Shown piece after piece: positions 1-8,049 of a DNA stretch of 64,000 nucleotides. Position numbers and translations under genes: made by a program. The stretch is from Anaerolineales bacterium (GTDB taxonomy: Bacteria > Chloroflexota > Anaerolineae > Anaerolineales > UBA11579). The notes below the pieces were generated by a model, which ran no database searches, was not told the DNA's origin, and saw only the letters and a list, made by a program, of their open reading frames with translations. The DNA lies in the NCBI GenBank assembly GCA_026129255.1, contig JAHCIJ010000002.1, positions 450,234 to 514,233 of the forward strand. Reading direction: 5' to 3'. Numbering within the stretch: the first letter of the stretch is position 1; each line of letters starts with the position of its first letter.

Positions 1-1
1 C

Positions 2-421
2 CGCGTGGTGGTGCTCTACTTCGGCTACACCTACTGCCCGGACTACTGCCCCGGGACGCTGGCTAAGCTGCAAGTCGTGTTTGATAGGCTGGGCGAGCAG
101 GCCGCCGATGTGGACGTCGTGCTCGTCACCACTGATCCGGATCGTGACACGGCCGAGGTGGTGGATGAATACGCCCGCCACTTCAACCCGACCTTCATCG
201 GCTTGTCGGGTAGCGAGGAAGCCCTCAACCCCATCTGGCTCGACTACTTCGTGGGCCGCCAGATCGTGCCCATGCCGGAGAGCGCTCTGGGCTACACAGT
301 CAACCACTCCACGCGGGCGTATGTCATTGATAAGGACGGCAACTTGCGCCTCACCTTTCCTTTTGAACTGCAGGCCAACGACATCTTGCATGACCTGCTT
401 TTATTGTTGGCGGAAGAATGA
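2..421 (+). CDS. SCO1/SenC-family copper chaperone, 5' partial
   Basis: Thioredoxin-fold SCO protein that delivers copper to, or reduces, the CuA site of cytochrome c oxidase outside the membrane. The reading frame is already open at base 2, so the N-terminal anchor lies outside the window. Counting from the GTG at 5, the copper-binding pair is Cys11 and Cys15 (CPDYC) and the conserved ligand His101 lies in YTVNHSTRAY. The DPDRDT segment after the second strand is typical of the family. Its stop overlaps the next start by 4 bases (ATGA), so it is co-translated with the cupredoxin-like gene and sits upstream of SURF1 and CtaAB, which supports oxidase assembly. The family is certain; the exact role (metallochaperone or thiol reductase) is not. 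Confidence 0.93.
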   Translation, partial: RVVVLYFGYTYCPDYCPGTLAKLQVVFDRLGEQAADVDVVLVTTDPDRDTAEVVDEYARHFNPTFIGLSGSEEALNPIWLDYFVGRQIVPMPESALGYTVNHSTRAYVIDKDGNLRLTFPFELQANDILHDLLLLLAEE

Positions 422-930
422 GAATCGAACCTAAAGAAGCTCAAAAATACCTTACCCGCTTTCTTCTGGTGCTGCTGGTCTCCGTGCTTGTGGCCTGGAT
501 GATTAGTGAGCTGGGTCTGCTCTTCCAGCACGACAAGAACACCGCCCGCCCGCCGCAGCAGGTGGAGCTGGTAATCCCCGCTGGCACGGCAGACAAGGTG
601 GCCGCCGGGGAACCCGCGCCGGGCATTCCCAGCGAGATGACCTTTGTGCTGGGCGATGTGCTGGTGGTGCGCAACCAGGACAGTGAAACGCACACCCTGG
701 GGCCGCTGCTCATCCCGGCTGGTTCCAGCGCCAGCCTGCCGCTGAATGAAGAAGACAACTTCTCTATGACGTGCAGCTTCAACGCCTCCAGCTACATGGG
801 GCTCACCGTGCGCCCGCCCACCACGCTGCGTACGCGCCTGGTGGGCATCTCTTTTGCCGCGGTACCCACGGCGGGCATGCTGTTCGTCTACAGCTTGCTC
901 ATCTTCCCGCTCAAACCCAAAGCGGCCTAA
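418..930 (+). CDS. Two-TM membrane protein with cupredoxin-like ectodomain
   Basis: 170 residues. A transmembrane helix at about 12-35 is followed by an exposed domain at 45-135 and a second helix at about 141-164. The domain reads like a cupredoxin beta sandwich: GDVLVVRNQD, then His92, then Cys119 and Met127. Plastocyanin-type sites have Cys-x2-His-x4-Met; here the spacing Cys-x7-Met is kept but the His position is Asn122. It starts inside the SCO stop (ATGA) and ends two bases before the SURF1 start, so it belongs to the oxidase assembly operon. A role in carrying or sensing copper for CuA is inferred from context and fold only. Its metal-binding ability is uncertain because of the substitution. 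Confidence 0.7.
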   Translation: MRIEPKEAQKYLTRFLLVLLVSVLVAWMISELGLLFQHDKNTARPPQQVELVIPAGTADKVAAGEPAPGIPSEMTFVLGDVLVVRNQDSETHTLGPLLIPAGSSASLPLNEEDNFSMTCSFNASSYMGLTVRPPTTLRTRLVGISFAAVPTAGMLFVYSLLIFPLKPKAA

Positions 931-932
931 GT

Positions 933-1694
933 ATGCTGGCCCCTCTGTTTAGCCGTCGCTGGCTGTTCACAACGCTGCTGGTGCTGGTGGCTGCTGGGGT
1001 GATGGCGCGCCTGGGCATCTGGCAGCTCGATCGCCTGGAGTGGCGCCGCGGCTTCAACGCTCGCGTGATCGCCCAGGCCAATGAGCCGCCCATCCCGCTC
1101 GACGCGGCGGCTCTCGATTTGGATTTATACTCCATGGAATACCGCAAGGTGCTGGTCACCGGCCACTACCTGCCGGAGGATGCCGTGGTGCTGCGTAATC
1201 AGGTGTGGACCACAGTCTACGGGAACCTGGTGGGGCACAAGCTGCTGATGCCGTTGCAGGTGGATGGCAGCGACAGCGCCATCCTCATCGACCTGGGCTG
1301 GATCCCGGCCGAGGAACCGCTGAACCTGGCGCAGTATGCGGATCCCGGCACCGTCACCGTGAGCGGCCAGTTGCGCCGCGCCGAGGTGGATGTGCGGCTG
1401 GCCTTCAACGCGGACCCCACGCTGCAGCCCGGCCAGCAACGCCTGGCGGTGTGGAATTACCTGGAGTTGCCGCGCCTGGCAGAGCAGATGAGCACGCCGC
1501 TGATCACCAGCGCTTATGTGCAGGTGGTGCCCCAGGCAGTCCAGGAGCAACCGCCGTACGCCAACCCGCCCGAGCTGGACCTTAACGAGGGCTCGCATTT
1601 TGGCTACGCCGTGCAATGGTTCACCTTTGCCACTATTTTGTTGGTGGGCTATCCCTTTTATGCCCGCCGCCAGGATCTGAGAAACGAGAAATGA
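933..1694 (+). CDS. SURF1-family oxidase assembly protein
   Basis: 253 residues. SURF1/Shy1 proteins are membrane proteins that help insert heme A into subunit I of cytochrome c oxidase. The N-terminal helix (RRWLFTTLLVLVAAGVMARL) leads into the family signature GIWQLDRLEWRR. A large exposed domain follows, and a second helix close to the C-terminus ends in YPFYARRQ. I chose the ATG at 933, two bases after the preceding stop, because an upstream in-frame extension would run through the previous gene. The stop overlaps the ctaA start (ATGA at 1691). Its position between SCO and CtaAB agrees with heme A delivery. Confidence 0.93.
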   Translation: MLAPLFSRRWLFTTLLVLVAAGVMARLGIWQLDRLEWRRGFNARVIAQANEPPIPLDAAALDLDLYSMEYRKVLVTGHYLPEDAVVLRNQVWTTVYGNLVGHKLLMPLQVDGSDSAILIDLGWIPAEEPLNLAQYADPGTVTVSGQLRRAEVDVRLAFNADPTLQPGQQRLAVWNYLELPRLAEQMSTPLITSAYVQVVPQAVQEQPPYANPPELDLNEGSHFGYAVQWFTFATILLVGYPFYARRQDLRNEK

Positions 1695-3586
1695 GCCCGA
1701 CGAAGAAAAAAGCAACAAAGAAAACTGCTACTAAAGTAGCTGCTACTAAAGTAGCTAAGAAATCTATCCGCAAAGCGGCTGCCCCCAAGCTGATCGTGGG
1801 CAACTTCCGCTACCTGGTATTGGCGGCGGCCATCTCCACCTTCCTGCTGATCGTGATCGGCGGCATCGTGCGCGTCACCGGCTCCGGCCTGGGCTGCCCA
1901 GACTGGCCGACCTGTTTTGGCCGCATTCTGCCCCCGCCGCAGATCGAAGCACAGATCGAGTTCAGCCATCGCTTTTGGGCTTCGGCTGTCACCTCGCCGC
2001 TCATTCTGCTCTCGGCCTTCCTGGCCTGGCGGCGCTTCCGCGCTGTGCGCCTGATCTGGCAGCCCCTGTTCTGGTCGCTGCCCATCCTGGCCATCCAGGG
2101 CGCCCTCGGCGCCATCGTGGTGCTGCAGGAGCTGCCGCCCTACATCGTTGCCGTGCACCTCGGTACCGCCTTCCTGTTGCTGGCGTTGCTGATCCTGGCT
2201 ACCGTCACCGCTTTCCGGCTGCACCACAACCCGGCCCAGGCAGACAAGCTCGTCTTCCGCAGCCGTTTCGCGCGCTTGGCGCTTGGCGGGGCGATCGGCC
2301 TGTTCCTGGTACTGGTCACCGGGGCCTTCACCGCCGCGGCCGGTGCTACCTATGCCTGCTCCGGTTGGCCGCTGTGCAATGGTGAGCTGATCCCCAGCCA
2401 TCCGCTCGGGTGGTTGCATATGTTCCACCGCCTGATGGTGGGCTTGCTCACCGTGCACATGGTCTTGCTGCTGCGCGCCGCTTGGCGCACGCAGCGCACC
2501 CAGCGCGGCATTCTCTCGGCCGCTACGCTCACCGTGGTGCTGTACTTTGCCCAGATCCTGGTGGGCGCTCTCAAGGTCAGCATGCAGTTCCCCATCTATT
2601 TGCTGGGCTTGCATGTGGCCACCGCCGCCGCCGTGTGGGCGCTGATGGTCGTGCTTGTAGCGCTGGTGGGGCTGGCGGGTCGCAGCAATCAGGATGAAGC
2701 GCGCGAGGCCGCCAAACCAGTCAACCGCAAACAGCGCTTAACTGATTTCATCCTGCTCACCAAGCCCATCATTGTGGCCTTATTGCTCGTCACCACGTAT
2801 GCTGGCATGGTGGTGGCCGGCAAGGCGCTGCCTTCGTTCTCGCTCACGTTCTGGACCCTGCTGGGTGGTGCGCTGGCGGCGGGCGGCAGCGGCGCCATCA
2901 ACCAATACATTGACCGCGAGATCGACCAGCACATGACGCGCACGGCGCGCCGCCCGATCGCCGCCGGGCGCCTGACCCCCGCCGAAGGCTATGCCTTTGG
3001 CTTGGCCGCCCTGGTCATCTCTTTTTATCTGCTGGCCAGCTTCGTAAACCTGCTGGCCGCCTTGCTCTCGCTGGCGGGCATGATCTATTACATTGTGCTG
3101 TACAGCCTGTGGCTGAAGCACGCCACCGTGCAGAACATTGTCATCGGCGGCGGCGCCGGCGCCATCCCGCCGCTGGTAGGCTGGGCCGCCGTCACCGGCG
3201 ACCTGAGCATCCCCGCGTTGTTCCTGTTCGCCATCATCTTCATGTGGACGCCGCCGCATTTCTGGGCGCTGGCGTTAGTCAAGCAGAACGACTATGCGCG
3301 CGCCGGTGTGCCCATGCTGCCCGTGGTGCGCGGCGAAAAGGCGACGCGCTGGCAGATCTGGCTCTATACCCTGGAGCTGGTGGCGCTGACTCTGCTCATG
3401 CCCGTGTTCGGCATGGCAGGCGGCTTCTATGCCGTTGCCGCCGTGCTGCTGGGCGCCTGGCTTATTTATTGGGCCTGGAAGGTGTGGAAGGTGGGCAGCA
3501 ACAAGATCGCCTGGAGTATGTACCGTTATTCGAGTATGTACCTGGCCTTTTTGTTCTTTGCCCTGGTAGTGGACGCTCTGGTATAG
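1691..3586 (+). CDS. Fused heme A synthase / protoheme IX farnesyltransferase (CtaA-CtaB)
   Basis: 631 residues joining two consecutive enzymes of heme A synthesis. The CtaA half (about 38-335) has the RVTGSGLGCPDWPTCFG cysteine pair (Cys69, Cys75), His93 in FSHRF and the second pair in YACSGWPLCNG. The CtaB half (about 350-631), a UbiA-type prenyltransferase, has the Asp-rich site NQYIDREIDQH followed by TRTARRPIAAGR. CtaB makes heme O from protoheme and farnesyl diphosphate, and CtaA oxidises it to heme A. Residues 1-34 form an unusual Lys/Ala/Thr-rich tail (TKKKATKKTATKVAATKVAK). The start ATG at 1691 overlaps the SURF1 stop. Similar fusions are known in some Thermus and Chloroflexota. A strong terminator follows at 3622. 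Confidence 0.95.
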   Translation: MSPTKKKATKKTATKVAATKVAKKSIRKAAAPKLIVGNFRYLVLAAAISTFLLIVIGGIVRVTGSGLGCPDWPTCFGRILPPPQIEAQIEFSHRFWASAVTSPLILLSAFLAWRRFRAVRLIWQPLFWSLPILAIQGALGAIVVLQELPPYIVAVHLGTAFLLLALLILATVTAFRLHHNPAQADKLVFRSRFARLALGGAIGLFLVLVTGAFTAAAGATYACSGWPLCNGELIPSHPLGWLHMFHRLMVGLLTVHMVLLLRAAWRTQRTQRGILSAATLTVVLYFAQILVGALKVSMQFPIYLLGLHVATAAAVWALMVVLVALVGLAGRSNQDEAREAAKPVNRKQRLTDFILLTKPIIVALLLVTTYAGMVVAGKALPSFSLTFWTLLGGALAAGGSGAINQYIDREIDQHMTRTARRPIAAGRLTPAEGYAFGLAALVISFYLLASFVNLLAALLSLAGMIYYIVLYSLWLKHATVQNIVIGGGAGAIPPLVGWAAVTGDLSIPALFLFAIIFMWTPPHFWALALVKQNDYARAGVPMLPVVRGEKATRWQIWLYTLELVALTLLMPVFGMAGGFYAVAAVLLGAWLIYWAWKVWKVGSNKIAWSMYRYSSMYLAFLFFALVVDALV

Positions 3587-3621
3587 GGTCAGCTATAAGC
3601 ACTAAGCCGTAAGCTGTAAGC

Positions 3622-3655
3622 AAAAACGGGCGCACACTGTGCGCCCGTTTTCTGT
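3622..3655 (+). terminator. Rho-independent terminator after ctaA-ctaB
   Basis: An 11-bp GC-rich stem (CGGGCGCACA and its complement, with a two-base loop) is flanked by an A-run and by TTTTCTGTTT. It lies between convergent genes and could act in both directions. Confidence 0.85.
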
Positions 3656-3660
3656 TTGAT

Positions 3661-3711
3661 TGTCACTGCGTGGCGCTGCGCAGCAGCTCACGAAGCAATC
3701 CCCAAGATGAT
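3661..3711. repeat. Family C hairpin repeat (TGTCATTGCGAG / GAAGCAATCC type)
   Basis: A short copy of a dispersed element that starts TGTCACTGCG and ends ACGAAGCAATCCCCAAG. Fuller copies are at 24812-24935, 30955-31064 and 36293-36342. Confidence 0.6.
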
Positions 3712-3714
3712 TTT

Positions 3715-4260
3715 TTATGGAGCCAGCACCTTCACTTGGATCGTGAGGTCCTCAGAGTGCTCAAAGTGCAGAGTGAGGTCAAAGGTGTCACCGGCGCCCA
3801 ATGCCTGATTCAGGTTGATCAGCATGATGTGATAGCCGCCCGGCTGGAAGGCGATCTCGTGCCCAGCGGCGAGCTCCACGCGCTCCACCTTGACCATGCT
3901 GCCCACGTGCGACATATCGTGCAGCTCGGCTTCGCCCATGCCGTGCTCTTCGCCGTGGCCGTCGCTGTGCTCGCCATGATCGTGATCGGCTTCCTGGGCA
4001 TGTTCGTGGGTGGACTCATCACTCTCCGCCATCATGCTGCTCATGTGGATCTCTACGCTCTGTGCAATGGGGGAAGAGGCGCCGATGAGTGCGTCGTCTG
4101 TTTCTGTGGCGTTGTGCAGCAGGAAGTAAGCTGCACCCGTGCCGCCTGCCAGGGTGGGGCGGCTATAGGCATCATGTGTGTGCCAGCGGCCGCCAGCATT
4201 GCTGCACGCCGCTAAAAGCACGGCAAGCAAAGCAAATACAACAAGCAATCGGTTCTTCAA
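3715..4260 (-). CDS. PCuAC copper chaperone lipoprotein with His-rich insertion
   Basis: 181 residues. PCuAC (DUF461) proteins bind Cu(I) outside the cell and pass it to SCO or directly to CuA. The lipobox is LLAAC with Cys19. The family copper motif is H-M-x10-M-x21-H-x-M. Here His72-Met73 are present and Met122-x21-His144-x-Met146 matches exactly, but the x10 spacer is widened to 48 residues by a His/Glu/Asp-rich stretch at 83-118 carrying about ten histidines. I chose the TTG at 4260 because AGAGAGG sits six bases upstream; the longer frame to 4377 has no fitting N-terminus. The gene is convergent with the oxidase assembly operon, which fits a CuA maturation role. Confidence 0.88.
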   Translation of the reverse strand: MKNRLLVVFALLAVLLAACSNAGGRWHTHDAYSRPTLAGGTGAAYFLLHNATETDDALIGASSPIAQSVEIHMSSMMAESDESTHEHAQEADHDHGEHSDGHGEEHGMGEAELHDMSHVGSMVKVERVELAAGHEIAFQPGGYHIMLINLNQALGAGDTFDLTLHFEHSEDLTIQVKVLAP

Positions 4261-4327
4261 CACAATCCTCTCTAGATCAGGTAGGGAAGTTGACTGGATT
4301 ATATGCCCGCTGGTGGCTGGATGCCGC

Positions 4328-5380
4328 TCAGCGGACAACCACCCGGGTGCCCTGGCCCAGGCTTTGCACCTGGCCATATTTGCTTTCTGGCATCAGCCAG
4401 CGGAACAGCCACTTCGCTTCGTGCGGCTTCATGTTCACGCAGCCGTGGCTCATCTCATTGCCGTAGTTATCGTGCCAATAGGTGCCATGGAAGGCAACAC
4501 CCCACTCGTGGAAGTAGGAGACCCACGGCACGCCGGGTAGCTCGTAGGCTTCCACATCCGCCGTGATGTAGCCATCGCCCATGTGGCGCACCGGCATCTT
4601 GGAGAACACGGTGAAGCCGCCCTTGGGCGTGGCGGTGGGTATGCCGTTGGTGCTTACCAGGTAGGGGATGCCGGTGGAGACCTTGGTATCCAGGATGAGC
4701 GCGCCCTCTTCGTAAGCCCAGAGGCGCTGCTCAGGGATGCTGACCTCGACGTATTTTTGATGCAGGGGGATATGTGCATTCACCGGAGTAAGTTCGCTCG
4801 CAGGCACCTTGCGCATGTGCTCAGCCAGCACGTGATAGGTGATCTTGAGCAGCTCATCCGTGATCTCATACCACAGCGCGCCATCTGGCCCCTCGGCGAT
4901 GCCGGTGACCCAGTGCGTGGAGAGGTAATAGAGGCGGTACAGCTTCTCCCAGCCGCGCGCCCGTGTATGGCGGTAGGACTGGGTGAGCGGCACAGTGATC
5001 TCGAACAGCTCGCCCTGCGGGTTGATGTGCACTTGTGGGGTTTGCAGCTGGGTCAGCACGGGTTGCAGGTAGGCGGTGTGGGCGTAGCCCTCGTCTACCT
5101 TGTACCAGCGCGGATTGAAATCCGGCCCCAGGTCTGACTCGAATTCTTCGAAAACATACAAAAGCTGGTCACGCGAGCGGGTCGCCACTACGTTGCTTTG
5201 GTAGGAGGGCTCGCTGTACAGGCGCATCTCTTTGACGGCCACGCGCACCAGCCCAGCAGCTTCGTTGGGTTTGCTGCTCGTTGCCAGTGCCTGCAACGTA
5301 CCTGGTTGCAGAGCCAGGCTGCCGAGCGCCAGGCCGCCCAGATGCAGGAACTCTTTGCGCGAGAGCTGCTGTGTGGACAT
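4328..5380 (-). CDS. L,D-transpeptidase (YkuD family)
   Basis: 350 residues. YkuD enzymes cross-link peptidoglycan through mDAP residues or attach lipoproteins. The C-terminal domain ends in the catalytic signature: HGTYWHDNYG, then SHGCVNM with the nucleophilic Cys. The N-terminus reads STQQLSRKEFLHLGGLALGSLAL, a twin-arginine-like export signal in which the second Arg is Lys, so export is likely but the route is uncertain. The middle region (about 45-200) contains SH3-like segments as in other Chloroflexota YkuD proteins. It is a single gene behind the PCuAC gene on the same strand, with 67 bases between them and no evident functional link. Confidence 0.9.
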   Translation of the reverse strand: MSTQQLSRKEFLHLGGLALGSLALQPGTLQALATSSKPNEAAGLVRVAVKEMRLYSEPSYQSNVVATRSRDQLLYVFEEFESDLGPDFNPRWYKVDEGYAHTAYLQPVLTQLQTPQVHINPQGELFEITVPLTQSYRHTRARGWEKLYRLYYLSTHWVTGIAEGPDGALWYEITDELLKITYHVLAEHMRKVPASELTPVNAHIPLHQKYVEVSIPEQRLWAYEEGALILDTKVSTGIPYLVSTNGIPTATPKGGFTVFSKMPVRHMGDGYITADVEAYELPGVPWVSYFHEWGVAFHGTYWHDNYGNEMSHGCVNMKPHEAKWLFRWLMPESKYGQVQSLGQGTRVVVR

Positions 5381-5575
5381 AACCCTATTCTAACAAGGTG
5401 GCTAGGCCGCGGCGCCTAAGGGCCATATGAGAAGGGCGGTAGTAGCGGCGTCAGCCGCTACGAAAGTCACGCGTTGCATGGAAGACGTGCCAGCGAGGGT
5501 CCTTCACTGGTCTGGGTTCGGCGTACTGGTGAGGACTTATGCACCCGCTCAGGAAGCACGACCACTTTGGCTTAG

Positions 5576-5602
5576 GTGCATCCCGAGCGCAGCGAGGGAT
5601 CC
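5576..5602. repeat. Family A repeat (GCATCCCGAGCG...GGATCC)
   Basis: One of five copies of a 27-bp motif with a GCATCCCGAGCGCAGCGAGG core; others are at 7916, 22830, 36073 and 36528. The whole gene-free stretch 5381-5694 holds only this repeat and related degenerate sequence. Confidence 0.7.
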
Positions 5603-5694
5603 TGGCTGGACCAGTTTGTAAAGTCGCTCGTTATGGAAGATGGCCGACACACGGCAGGCGACCTCCGCAGCTAACAGCGACTTGCGATGGTGCG

Positions 5695-5700
5695 TATAAT
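5695..5700 (+). promoter_or_regulatory. -10 box, leaderless start of the 5708 gene
   Basis: TATAAT lies seven bases before the in-frame GTG at 5708, so the transcript should begin at or next to the start codon. This decides the start, because the longer in-frame ATG at 5687 would be upstream of the promoter. Confidence 0.6.
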
Positions 5701-5707
5701 CTTGCCC

Positions 5708-6604
5708 GTGCCCTCCTTCGCGCTGGATATTCAAAGCTTTATACGCGTGGCAAGCTTCGTCTTGCTCTTCTTTGGCATGTACGCGCTGTTTGCCGGGCGC
5801 GCCTCGATCCGCTCGGCAAGCGAAGTGCCCTTTTACCGAGTGCGCCAGCAGCGCAAATTCTCCGGCTGGCGCAGTATGTTTATCGGCATCCTTCTGCTTG
5901 CTGTGGCGGCCTGGTTCGGCGTGTACGGCGAGCGCACCGCCTATCGCATCTTCCCGGTCACGCAGACGCCCACGCTCAGCCCCACACCTTCGCTCACCTT
6001 CACGCCTTCGCTGACCCCCTCGCTCACGCTCACGCCCAGCGAAACGCCTACACTGCAATTTACGCTCACGCCCTCCATTACGCCCGTGCCGGTGCTGCCG
6101 GGCGGGATCGCCGCTGAGTTCACCTCGCAGGTCACGCCCAGCGGGGCAGCCGTCTTCAGCCCCTTTGTGTTTGCGCGTGGCATCAACCTGTCCAACTATC
6201 AGCCCATCGGTGCGGCGGCCGTATTTGAGCACCCAGTAAGCGGTATCTACGCGCTATTCAGTTATGACCAGATGCAGGAAGCGGTGCAGTGGACGGCGCT
6301 GTGGTATCACAATGGCGATCTGGTGCATTATGAGACCAAGCCGTGGGATGGCGGCACCGGGGGTTTGGGTTACACGGAGTGGCTGGCGCCGTCTGAGGAA
6401 TGGCTGCCCGGCCGCTACCAGGTGGAGATGTACGTAGGCACCGAAGTGAAGCTGGTGGGCAACTTTGAGGTGATCGGCCAGCTGTCTACCAGTACCCCGA
6501 CGCCGTCACCGACCCCAACCTCGACGCCCAGCCCAACGCGCACTCCCACGCCGCTGCCCAGCCCCACGCACACGCGCCAGCCGACGGCGACTTCTCAGCA
6601 ATAA
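5708..6604 (+). CDS. Membrane protein with Pro/Thr-rich linkers, unknown function
   Basis: 298 residues from the GTG at 5708. Two N-terminal helices lie at about 12-30 and 56-78. A Thr/Pro/Ser-rich linker at about 85-125 (repeated TPSLT-like units) follows, then a folded extracellular domain at about 128-250 rich in aromatic residues (NLSNYQPIG, WYHNGDLVHYETKPWDGG, WLPGRYQVEMYVG). A second Thr/Pro tail runs to the C-terminus. The domain resembles ligand-binding or beta-sandwich modules used by Chloroflexota surface proteins, but I do not recognise the family. It is not in an obvious operon and converges on psuG. Confidence 0.75.
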   Translation: MPSFALDIQSFIRVASFVLLFFGMYALFAGRASIRSASEVPFYRVRQQRKFSGWRSMFIGILLLAVAAWFGVYGERTAYRIFPVTQTPTLSPTPSLTFTPSLTPSLTLTPSETPTLQFTLTPSITPVPVLPGGIAAEFTSQVTPSGAAVFSPFVFARGINLSNYQPIGAAAVFEHPVSGIYALFSYDQMQEAVQWTALWYHNGDLVHYETKPWDGGTGGLGYTEWLAPSEEWLPGRYQVEMYVGTEVKLVGNFEVIGQLSTSTPTPSPTPTSTPSPTRTPTPLPSPTHTRQPTATSQQ

Positions 6605-6620
6605 GTACGGCTATTTAGCA

Positions 6621-6642
6621 GTTGACTAGTCGACTAGTCAAC
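6621..6642. repeat. Perfect 22-bp palindrome between convergent genes
   Basis: GTTGACTAGT-CG-ACTAGTCAAC is followed by a further GTCGAC copy. It lies between the stops of the 5708 gene and psuG and belongs to the tetramer-like intergenic hairpins (family F). Confidence 0.8.
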
Positions 6643-6654
6643 CAGTCGACCGAC

Positions 6655-7596
6655 CTAGATATCGCTTGTGTTGCCAATCGCCAATTCTCTCGCCACCCCC
6701 GCCGCGATGCGCGCGTTGTTCTTGAGCAGCGCCAAGTTCGCCCGCAGGCTGCGCCCGTCGCTCAGTTCGGCGACGCGGGCCAGCAGGAACGGCGATACGG
6801 CCTGGCCGCGGATGCCTTGTGCATCGGCTTCCGCTTGCGCCTGCACGATCCAAGCTTCCACTTCCTCACGCGGGATGGCGGTCTCGGTAGGCGGGGGCGC
6901 GGCCAGCAGCACGCCGCCGCCGCCCAGTTGCCAGTGCGTGCGCGCTAACGTGGCGGCCTCGGCGGCGCTGTCCACGCGGTCGCTGGTGGCCAGCCCGCTC
7001 TCGACTGAATAGAAGGCCGGGTAGGCATCGGTGCCATAACCCACAACCGGCACACCCAGCGTCTCGAATTGTTCCAGCGTAGCGGGCAGATCGAGGATGG
7101 CTTTGGCCCCCGCGCATACCAGCACCAGTGGTTGGCGTGCCAGCTCGGGCAGATCGGCTGAGACGTCCCACTGGCTGCCACGGTGCGCACCGCGATAGCG
7201 GTGCACGCCGCCGATACCGCCGGTGGCAAAGACACGGATGCGCGCGCTGGCGGCGATGCGCAGCGTAGCCGCCACCGTCGTACCGCCGCTGGCCTTTTGG
7301 GCCACCGCCGCCGCCAGGTCACGGCTGCTCAGCTTGCGCACGTTGGGATTATTGGCCAGCGCCTCAAGCTGGGCGGGGTCCAGCCCCACGCACAGCTCGC
7401 CGTCGATCACGGCGATGGTCGCCGGGGTAGCGCCGCCCTCGCGCACAATAGCTTCCAGCGACTGGGCCAGCTCTAAATTCTGCGGGCGCGGCAGCCCGTG
7501 CGTGATCACCGTCGATTCCAAGGCCACCACAGGCTGGCCGTGCAGGATGGCCTTGCTGACGTCAGGCGAGAGTTTAAACATACCGGGTAGTTTCAT
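6655..7596 (-). CDS. psuG: Pseudouridine-5'-phosphate glycosidase
   Basis: 313 residues. PsuG (IndA-like) splits pseudouridine 5'-phosphate into uracil and ribose 5-phosphate (or the reverse). Family signatures are visible from the N-terminus: ALESTVITHGLPRPQN, then REGGATPATIAVIDGELCVGL, SSRDLAAAVAQKASGGTTV, then FATGGIGGVHRG-type sequence (here GGIGGVHRYRG) and GYGTDAYPAFY. The ATG at 7596 is chosen because the upstream 30 codons run into repeat sequence and have no family match. No psuK kinase is adjacent, which is unusual since the pair is often linked or fused. Confidence 0.93.
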   Translation of the reverse strand: MKLPGMFKLSPDVSKAILHGQPVVALESTVITHGLPRPQNLELAQSLEAIVREGGATPATIAVIDGELCVGLDPAQLEALANNPNVRKLSSRDLAAAVAQKASGGTTVAATLRIAASARIRVFATGGIGGVHRYRGAHRGSQWDVSADLPELARQPLVLVCAGAKAILDLPATLEQFETLGVPVVGYGTDAYPAFYSVESGLATSDRVDSAAEAATLARTHWQLGGGGVLLAAPPPTETAIPREEVEAWIVQAQAEADAQGIRGQAVSPFLLARVAELSDGRSLRANLALLKNNARIAAGVARELAIGNTSDI

Positions 7597-7676
7597 AGTT
7601 TCACCGATAGGGATTCTAAAGCATGTAGCTGAGGATGTGCATTCCGAGTGCGGCGAAGTGTTCAAGTTGCGCAGGT

Positions 7677-7772
7677 ATTCCCTCACCCCGCGCAGCTAAC
7701 GCTGCGCGCCCCTCTCCCACTGGGAGAGGGGCGGCTGAATTCATTCCAGGCCAAATTCAGCTGGGGGTGAGG
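7677..7772. repeat. Family H nested hairpin (CCCTCACCCC / GGGGTGAGGG)
   Basis: The outer arms are CCCTCACCCC and GGGGGTGAGGG. They enclose an inner hairpin CCCCTCTCCCA/TGGGAGAGGGG. The gene-free stretch 7597-8037 otherwise holds a family A copy and degenerate repeat sequence. Confidence 0.75.
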
Positions 7773-7915
7773 GCGACTTTTTTACTGTCTGCCAATTCTT
7801 GTACCTAGTCGCAGCGTACGCCCCTACATAGCGCTTGTTTGTCATTCCGGGAGGGATCCGTTAAGAGTAGGATTTAGTTGCTAGAGATATGTTGACGTAT
7901 AAATCAACCCAGCAC

Positions 7916-7942
7916 GGATCCCTCGCTGCGCTCGGGATGCAC
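7916..7942. repeat. Family A repeat, inverted orientation
   Basis: It reads GGATCCCTCGCTGCGCTCGG on the plus strand, the complement of the copies at 5576 and 22830. Confidence 0.7.
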
Positions 7943-8037
7943 GATGAATATGGTGTAGGGGCAACGCAGCGGAAAGCTGCGTGGGTGAGGGAGGTTGCAC
8001 CTGTTTACTGTTCACTATTTACTGCTCACTACATTGT

Positions 8038-8043
8038 TACAAT
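8038..8043 (+). promoter_or_regulatory. -10 box, leaderless start of PHP gene
   Basis: TACAAT is followed by exactly six C-rich bases and the ATG at 8050, the expected position for transcription starting on the A of ATG. Confidence 0.55.
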
Positions 8044-8049
8044 CCCCCC

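Noticed and set aside
1658..2614. Minus-strand ORF of 318 residues opposite ctaA-ctaB
   Set aside because: Shadow with Gln/Arg/Gly bias; ctaA-ctaB motifs on the plus strand are unambiguous.
5539..6117. Plus-strand ORF of 192 residues overlapping the 5708 gene
   Set aside because: Arg/His/Ala-rich out-of-frame shadow; it also runs through a dispersed repeat.
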